Source: Bolinopsis microptera
Lineage: Eukaryota; Ctenophora; Tentaculata; Lobata; Bolinopsidae
Assembly: GCF_026151205.1 (NCBI RefSeq)
Contig: NC_087079.1
Location: 2,196,028-2,260,027 of the forward strand
Length of the DNA: 64,000 nucleotides
Direction of reading: 5' to 3'
Within the stretch, counting starts at the first letter, position 1. Every line of letters begins with the position of its first letter. A program made the position numbers and the translations under genes. Under the pieces are notes generated by a model, which saw only the letters and a program-made list of their open reading frames with translations, made no database searches and was not told the origin of the DNA. Below, in pieces: positions 57,680-64,000 of this stretch.

Positions 57680-57871
57680 TTTACAGGAGACTTAGTGGAC
57701 GTGCACAGAGTAACGGAGTTCATGTTTAGTTCCACCTGCTCACATGACAAGGACACGGAATGTGGAAACTGCTCCACGTGGAACATAGACGGGGAGCTGT
57801 ACCACCAACATTCCATACACGTGAAGGTACACAGACAGGGTATCACATTGTTGGCATGCCAACCCGGCTAG
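57680..57871 (+). CDS. CERK: CERK exon 15 (C-terminus)
   Basis: Acceptor CACCCTCCTCAG, phase 0, stop TAG. It encodes DLVDVHRVTEFMFSS, a Cys-containing insert (CSHDKDTECGNC), NIDGELYHQHSIHVKVHRQG and ITLLACQPG. The W-NxDGE and following V-V-R strand are conserved at CERK C-termini. AATAAA occurs at 58044-58049. Confidence 0.94.
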   Translation, partial: FTGDLVDVHRVTEFMFSSTCSHDKDTECGNCSTWNIDGELYHQHSIHVKVHRQGITLLACQPG

Positions 57872-58043
57872 TTTCAATCCCTGGAGTTATTAGTTTGTTA
57901 GTTAATTTGACATGTTATTAAAGTATACAGAAAATGCGATTTTAATCTTGTATTAACTTCTGCTAGAATTATGATGTTATTGGTTATCCCAATTTAATTA
58001 ATATTGCGTTGTTTTTATGATAAACTGTAAACATGTATTTACA

Positions 58044-58049
58044 AATAAA
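58044..58049 (+). terminator. CERK polyadenylation signal
   Basis: AATAAA 173 nt after the CERK stop codon. An ATTAAA-like alternative is about 45 nt after the stop. Confidence 0.6.
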
Positions 58050-58215
58050 AATAACTATTAAATAGTCATGAAAATTTTGTGAACTGAATGTTGTTGGTTA
58101 TTTATTAATGATGCGCTATATAATATGATGGTTAGGTTTAAGGTTATTGGTTATGACATCAGACATTTCCGCCTTCTTTGTTGTATTTTTAGTTCGCTTG
58201 TTGAATTAATTCTTA

Positions 58216-58302
58216 CGTACCTGGGGACCTCAGGCTATCATGTTTATAAACATAGAATAGAGATTCGGCGGATCGAATGACAGGCTGAGCGCGGCCCAGT
58301 AA
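58216..58302 (+). mobile_element. TACCTGGGG/CCCAGTA mini-element
   Basis: An ~85-bp unit with imperfect inverted ends (TACCTGGGGACCTCAGGCTA and the complement of CAGGCTGAGCGCGGCCCAGTA). Other copies lie at 60082-60170, 61466-61551 and, on the minus strand, near 28557-28658 and 29452-29536. It is non-coding. Confidence 0.65.
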
Positions 58303-58393
58303 TGAAATTCGTGAAATTTGTTTTCTTAATTCTAGTTTATGTTCATATTATTTATAAGTGAATTATTTCAGAATTTAATGGGTAATATAAGTA

Positions 58394-58534
58394 ATATAAT
58401 GTGTTGACGGATGTTACTCGTCTAAATTTCTTCGAAGTAGCGCGCGCCGCTTTCTTCTCGAAATGGCCCGATGGCACGAGCTACGAAGTAGCGCGCGCCG
58501 GGCCAGATCATTAACAATGGTCAATATAATGTGT
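58394..58534 (+). mobile_element. TGACGGATG element with perfect 11-bp TSD, copy 2
   Basis: The unit at 58405-58523 is flanked by ATATAATGTGT on both sides (58394-58404 and 58524-58534). It matches copy 1 at 28838-28948 closely, but has an extra GCCCGATGGC segment. Confidence 0.75.
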
Positions 58535-58804
58535 AATGCCATATTATTAATTTGCAGTTATTTGATGAAATTTCGAACGATTCATTTGGGATATAATAAT
58601 TTCTAGACTAGACTATCGAATTTATGTTATATTTTAACTTCTAATTAATAAAAAATATATATATAATATATAAAACTTATAACTAAAAATTTGTGTATTA
58701 ATTTTATAATTGGATTATTCCATTTCTTGATCAGGAAATTAAAACGCCTTTCACTTTTATTATAGCGGTGCACTGGTGCGCGGCGGGCCTACAACGTATT
58801 ATAT

Positions 58805-58806
<2 letters not shown>

Positions 58807-58865
<59 letters not shown>
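58807..58865 (+). repeat. (GA)n microsatellite
   Basis: An almost pure AG dinucleotide run of about 55 bp. Confidence 0.95.
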
Positions 58866-58870
<5 letters not shown>

Positions 58871-58925
58871 CCTGACAGTATACTAATTGCATGTTAGCAA
58901 CCTATTTGATTTCATATTTACTTTG

Positions 58926-60330
58926 TAGCGCGATGCACTACTGGGTCGCGCGCGCGCATCCAATAATGCTTCTCGCAACCACAGTAGATCGGCGAGATGC
59001 ACAGTAGATCGGCGAAATGCACCACTGTGCCTCACCGAGCTGCGAAGGATTGACATCGTGAATCAAATATTTACTATCACTTTGATTACGTCACAAAGCA
59101 TACAGCATAAACAACAGAAGTGCGTGATTGACGGATAACACTCGTCTGAATATTTTGTTCGAAGTAGCGCGCCGGGTTAGTCTATTAACAATTACGAACA
59201 ATTTATTTATTCGTTGCAGCTGCAGCACGATTTTTTTACAGCTCGCCGCGCGACAATTATACGCGTAAAAGCTTGGTAAAGCCCAACATTGGGCCGCACG
59301 TACCCAGTACCGAGTTGTCATACGTTGTATGACCCGCCGCGCACGAAGTGCGCGGCTCCCCCTGCGTCGAAGACGCTACAGTGAAGCGACCGTGGGGGTC
59401 ACCACGTGATACAAGTACCGAGCTAGCTGCGAATTAAAATGTTGACATGACAAGACATTATTGATTACCCGTCAACGAGTCCAGAGTCTAATACAATACA
59501 CGTTTTGTATTAGTTATTAACCTACAACATTAATCTAAGATCTTCTTATTTGCTATTTTGTATTTAAATGGGAGTTGTACTAATTTTTTGTCATACGTTG
59601 TATGATCCGCCGCGCACGAAGTGCGCGGCTCCCCCTGTACTAATTTTAGATTTGTTCATTGTTAATGCATAATGGACTGACCTGGCGCGCGCTGCTTAGT
59701 TTTATTGATGACACTTATACAACCATCAAAAACGAATTTTCAAAGGGTAAAAATCTTTTTCATTATTTGTATAACCAATAACAATTAAAATTATAAAGTG
59801 CATGACATCAATTTTAATTTGTTCGCATTTTTGACTTCGCGTTGTCCTTTTTTCAAATTTTTTTAAAGAAAGGCTGGGCCTGGATAGCGCACGAAAGGAT
59901 ATTGTTATCCTTATGTAGCGCGATGCACTACTAGGTCGCGCGCGCATCCAATAATGTTTCTCTGCTTTCGTAGATCGGCGAAATGCACCACTGGGCCTCG
60001 CCGAGCTAGAAAGGATTGACATCGTGAATCAAAAGAGGATAAAGAGTTAATGCTTTAATTGTCTACTACTATACTATACCTTTACCTGGAGACCTCAGGC
60101 TATCATGTTCATTAACATATAATAGAGAATAGAGATTCGGCGCAATGACAGGCTGAGCGCGGCCCAGTAAGGTGTGGAAGAGAAAAGTGAACTAAATCGA
60201 TGTGTGAGTAGTCGCTATGTCCGCTTTTGTAGCGCGATGCACTACTGGGTCGCGCGCGCATCAAATAATGCTTCTCGCAACCACGTATGCAGATCGGCGA
60301 AATGCGAAGGATTGACATCGTGAATCAATG
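58926..60330 (+). mobile_element. cluster of TAGCGCGATGCAC SINE-like copies and GTCATACGTTGTATGAC hairpin elements
   Basis: SINE-like copies are at 58926-59064 (with an internal duplication of CACAGTAGATCGGCGA), 59916-60030 and 60226-60327. Hairpin elements starting GTCATACGTTGTATGA and containing CCGCCGCGCACGAAGTGCGC lie at about 59317-59415 and 59589-59640, and a third begins near 29236. A fragment related to the TGACGGATG family is at 59129-59190. Frames across this region are chance. Confidence 0.65.
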
Positions 60331-60344
60331 TCCGCTCCTAATAA

Positions 60345-60935
60345 ATCGCTCGCCCAAATTTTAAGAAAATTCTTGTGAAAAGGCCCTTTGGGTGTGAAAT
60401 TGACCAGAATTGGTGTATTTTTGGATGCTGGTTCCGAAACACCCCACATGACGTAGGGTAAAAATTTCGCATAGCCATGTGTATTTTTGGATGCTGGTTC
60501 CGAAACACCCCACATGACGTAGGGTAAAAATTTCACATAGCCATGTGTCTACGCGTACTGCGTGACGCGCGCTACTGCAAGCGAGAGGGCTCTGGTTAGA
60601 GCAAGGTAAAAATGATTCCACAGAGAGTTATGGGCAAAAAACCGTTTTGGTCACTTGACAGGCTAGTAAAACATGAATTCGATTGTTTAGTGCTCTGGTT
60701 ATGGTAAGGGTTTATATTTGCTCTAACCAGAGCCCTCTCGCTTGCAGAGCCCTCTCGCTTGTGAAACAAGCGCGTCACGCAGTACGCGTAGACACATGGC
60801 TGTGTGAAAGTTTATATGGTTAGCTTCGGGGTTATGGTTAGGGTTAGGGTTGGGATTAGGGTTTATGTAAAACCGTTTTGTACGGCTGCAAAACCATAAA
60901 AACCAAAGTCACGTGAAATTTTTGGGCGAGCGAAT
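60345..60935. mobile_element. composite TIR element with nested palindrome
   Basis: Outer inverted ends TCGCTCGCCCAAA and TTTGGGCGAGCGA are about 590 bp apart. Inside is a 67-bp tandem duplication (about 60408-60545). Then comes a foldback palindrome (about 60531-60806) with arms containing CACATAGCCATGTGTCTACG and AAGCGAGAGGGCTCTGGTTA. Last is a short run of telomere-like (TTAGGG) units near 60838-60865. No transposase is present. Confidence 0.65.
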
Positions 60936-63900
60936 TAGTAAGAGCCCGCTATGTCACACCAGTCTGGTCCAGACTCCAGCTCCTCTTCGCATTATCCTGC
61001 AAAAATATTTAATTACAAATTCATTCATAATAACTGCATTTAATTGCATTTATCTCACAAATTTTATTTAAATTGTTTTTATGCATTATTATCCTTGTGT
61101 TATGATTTCTATATCATTTTTGCATATTCTCTGTTCTTTTTTTCCCATTTTTCATCAAGCCTTACGTTATTGTCCCATTTTCTAGAGCACTAAGGCAATT
61201 GATTAAACCAGTCCATTATTTGTGCAGTGTATGTTTTCGGTTCTAGCTTTTTGAAATGTGATTGAGATTTTGAAAGACTAACAAAGCTGTCCCGGTCTTC
61301 TTTTGGGCAATAAAGATTAAAGAGCCATAATTGGTATTGAGGAGGCATGAGTGTCTCTTTTGTGACAAGGGCAAATTCCTCAATACCAATTTTCTTTTTA
61401 GGATGAGAAGGTTAAATTAGGTATCACTTGTGTATCCGTTGTGCTGTCACGTATTGTCGAGATTTTTACCTGGGGACCCCAGGCTATAACGTTCATAAAC
61501 AAATAGCGATTCTGCGGAATGACTGATGACAGGCTGAGCGCTGCGCAGTAACAAGATTTGAGCCAGTCACATGGTGTATTCACTGCATGTGTCCCATAAC
61601 TCTATTTCAATATTACTCTAAATACAACATTGTATCTATTATAACCAACATTGCTTATATTCTGCCTTGTAAACAAAGAGCAAATCTTCTTAATGCCTTC
61701 TTCCTGTCCTAAAACTAAAACTTCATCCTATTAAAGTAAAGGCCAGTTGTTACCACAAGCTATTATACCGTCCCTCTCAAAAACATGCCTCAGCCTCCAT
61801 CAAAAACAATTTTAGTTTTCAGTCCTTCTAATTTCCAAAAATCTACCGAGCTAGTGTTCTGGTGTGCACAAAAGCCCCTAAGCCCGTGCATTCCTTGCCC
61901 CGCTAGCTGCCAGTCCTTGACAAACTTCCAATAGCAAAGATCAACTAGTCATTTACAAATTGAGCACTATACAATTTGAATTGTTTTAAATATTTGACTT
62001 TGTAAAATGAGCTAAAACATTGATTTATTAGTTTCATTGATTTATTAGTTTCATTCTATTATAGTAATATTGTCTACTACACAACATTGTCTAATACACA
62101 CGTGCACGTGTCTTGTGAGTCACTCTGGCAGGATTGGTGGAATAACTGAGGGGGTTTGGGGCAGGCCCCTACCAGAGTCTTAAAAGACCCCTACCAGAGT
62201 CTTAAACAGATATTGTGTATAAGTAATTTTTCACATTGCTAACCTTTCCTGCTATGTAGCTGCACCATAAAAACGTTTTTTTCTTTTTTTCTTCTCTTTT
62301 CCATAAAAGCTTGAGGAGCCAACTTTATTGTTGTGTACATTTATTGTTCGACCCGGCTGAAGCAGCACAATGAATATGTACATCATCTTAGATCTCAAAT
62401 ACAAATATTACAATTTGATAAGATGTGTGGCTTTTAGTGCTTGGTTGGTCAAAATGTTGGTAATTTTATATGTTCCTGTAGTAATAAGGAATGACAATGG
62501 TTTGTATAAGCTGGAATTTTCTTCAGCTAATGTTGGTGCTTTTACAACTACTTTCACACTTGACATCGACTACAGCTACAGCTGAACCACAAGTCGGAAA
62601 TAAAGGTTATTATTATTATATAGATCACTTAACACATTACAACACAAAAAATCAATAAATGATATGTATAATTTACTTTACCTTACTTGTGATACTCTTC
62701 GTATATTTTGTATGATGTAAAATATCTTGCTCTTCTATAATTATGATGATATTCAGTTTATCAAAGCTTTCTTTGGGAATCCAATAAATCGTGTCTTGTG
62801 CCATCCTCAGTGACCTTGATAGATGGTCACTGAAGAAAAATTCAGTCAATACAGGGAAATTTGGGTCGCGGAAAGTTGAAATCTGAAATTTTCGTAACTT
62901 TCCTTTTATTAAAGATAGGAGAGTTAGAATTAACCCAAATATCAGGGACACGAATGACTACTCCAGGATTTAAGAAACTAAACTTTCAACACTGAAAACA
63001 TTCAGATTCTTGCCAAATATATTTCGATTGTAGTCATCTCCAGTGACATTGAACCTAAAAAATGTTAAAAGGTTAGTGAAACTCAAACCGTTACAAAATT
63101 AAGAATCCGAAAAAGGTAAAAAGATCATATTAAGGTTTATGGAATATAGGTAATCCAAAGGGATTGACAGTATTAAGGCCAAAAGGTCTAAGAGAATTAA
63201 GCAAATGTATGTAGTTTTATTAAAGATTTTTCCGGATATTCAGCTTTCAGTATCTTGATGGTGACTTGTGTCACTCACACTGACTTCACTGATTGGTCAC
63301 TGGTCAAATATTCAGTCAGCACTGTGAAATTTTGGTTAAGGAAACAGCAAAAAGCTACTACTGTATTGAAAAATCTTCCAAAATGTTTCCTTCAATCCTG
63401 ATGATTTTTCTTTATCAAAGTTTTCTTTGGTAATGTAACTTTATTACCTCAATTTTGTCTTGTGCCATCCACATTGAACTCTATAACTGGTCATTGAAGA
63501 AAACTTCAGCCAAAACAATAAAATTTGGGTCCCGGAAAGCTTGAAACATCCAAATCATAATTTAACAACAACCTAGCAACTTTTCTATTCCAAATTGTGC
63601 CTTTCAATTTTAAATTATTGACAACTTGAGTTGTTTACATTTACTTTTGTGTAGTAAAGTATCAGGACCTGTCTTCTAACGGATCCTTCTTCTTTAAAGG
63701 TTCAATGCAAGGTTCTAAGTCTCCTGGCTTCTTTCAGGATGGAAAATTCAATACAAAATCAGTAATTCTTTTAAGATAACTATTAACTATATTAACTAAA
63801 CGTCACAATATAATTAGTTAAGGTTTTTGGCATTATAACATTATATTACATTATGAATAAGATTTTAAAATTTTCTCACCAAAATCATAATATCATAACA

Positions 63901-64000
63901 TCACCTAACCTCTCAGAAAACAATTTCCTTTCCCGCAGATTTGGACTATTTGACATTGCGATCTCAAGGTTTTGAAGCTTATGCTGAGAACAGGTACAGT
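60936..64000. other. intergenic with dispersed repeats, no gene recognised
   Basis: A hairpin with TTGGTATTGAGGA/TCCTCAATACCAA arms lies near 61331-61392. A segment ending AATAAAGGTTATTATTATTA near 62603-62622 looks like a LINE-type 3' tail. Diverged copies of a repeat with AAAG(C/T)TTTCTTTGG, TCTTGTGCCATCC and AAATTTGGGTC(G/C)CGGAAAG lie at about 62755-62885 and 63410-63550, with a partial one near 63240-63350. The 71-codon frame at 62370 has no recognisable domain. Confidence 0.5.

Larger units (their letters stand above)
34643..57871 (+). other. CERK: ceramide kinase-like gene, about 15 coding exons
   Basis: Gene-level entry. The spliced exons predict about 561 residues if the two extra bases in exon 11 are discounted (human CERK is 537). 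The enzyme phosphorylates ceramide to ceramide-1-phosphate using ATP at intracellular membranes. In order: Ser/Thr/Pro-rich N-terminus (exons 1-3), PH-like region (exons 4-6), DAGK-type catalytic domain with VNPFSGEG (exon 7), IGGDGVFHE (exon 9) and PAGST (exons 9-10), a CERK-specific stretch with RWMGPTRYDFSG (exon 12), a CxxxCxxC motif across the exon 12/13 junction, GLSPAAHIGDG (exon 14) and NIDGE (exon 15). All exon phases match except at exon 11. AATAAA lies at 58044. Intron 7 is 14.3 kb and carries junction-derived arrays at both ends. A minus-strand gene is interleaved. Confidence 0.9.

Noticed and set aside
60838-60865. True telomere or chromosome end
   Set aside because: Only about three TTAGGG-like units, internal to a transposon-like repeat and surrounded by ordinary sequence.
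62370-62585. Small secreted or membrane protein gene
   Set aside because: 71-codon frame without domain, next to what looks like a LINE-type 3' tail; more likely retrotransposon-derived.

Overview
The window reads as nuclear DNA of an early-branching animal, plausibly a cnidarian. It is AT-rich, with many small phase-matched exons bounded by GT-AG introns, AATAAA polyadenylation signals, non-LTR retrotransposon fragments, hAT- and mariner-like non-autonomous transposons, SINE-like repeats, and a decayed cathepsin gene with a C-terminal ShKT-like motif (a fusion familiar in cnidarians). Nothing looks bacterial or viral. The species assignment is inference only.

Region by region. 1-5.6 kb is intergenic, with a mariner-type MITE, a cluster of GC-rich hairpins and a hAT-like MITE. 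5.6-6.9 kb holds a broken papain-family cathepsin pseudogene. 6.9-21.2 kb has no gene I can support, apart from a SINE-like insertion and a hAT MITE with perfect 8-bp target duplications. 21.26-22.17 kb is one intact intronless rhodopsin-class GPCR gene. 22.5-28.3 kb is a huge imperfect palindrome built from MITEs, interrupted by a hairpin-rich insertion. 28.5-33.5 kb is repeat-dense: short GC-rich families, a decaying coiled-coil minisatellite, and two clusters of a 16-bp palindrome around it. 33.5-34.0 kb is a LINE fragment. 58-64 kb is again intergenic and full of small repeats.

The core, 34.6-57.9 kb, is not visible as long ORFs and was assembled from phase-matched exons. On the + strand lies a ceramide kinase (CERK-like) gene of about 15 exons: a low-complexity N-terminus, a PH-like region, the DAGK-type catalytic domain with NP(F)SGEG, GGDG and PAGST motifs, a CxxxCxxC motif, and the CERK-specific C-terminus. 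On the - strand, interleaved with it, are seven exons that fit one type I membrane protein (signal peptide, discoidin/F-lectin-like domain, novel domain, two sushi domains, transmembrane helix, short tail). Their phases join perfectly to 557 codons including the stop.

The most exciting observation is that the large tandem arrays here are amplified splice junctions. A 19-bp array (259 exact periods) copies the 3' end and 5' splice site of CERK exon 7. A 44-bp array (55 + 12 exact periods) copies the 3' splice site and 5' edge of exon 8, at the other end of the same 14.3-kb intron. An 11-copy poly-C-spaced array copies the exon 12 donor. A 47/50-bp array (43 periods) copies the donor of a sushi exon on the other strand. 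Smaller arrays of branch-point-like or donor-adjacent sequence abut other exons. In each of these four junction arrays the unit carries an in-frame stop, so only the outermost copy gives a functional mRNA.
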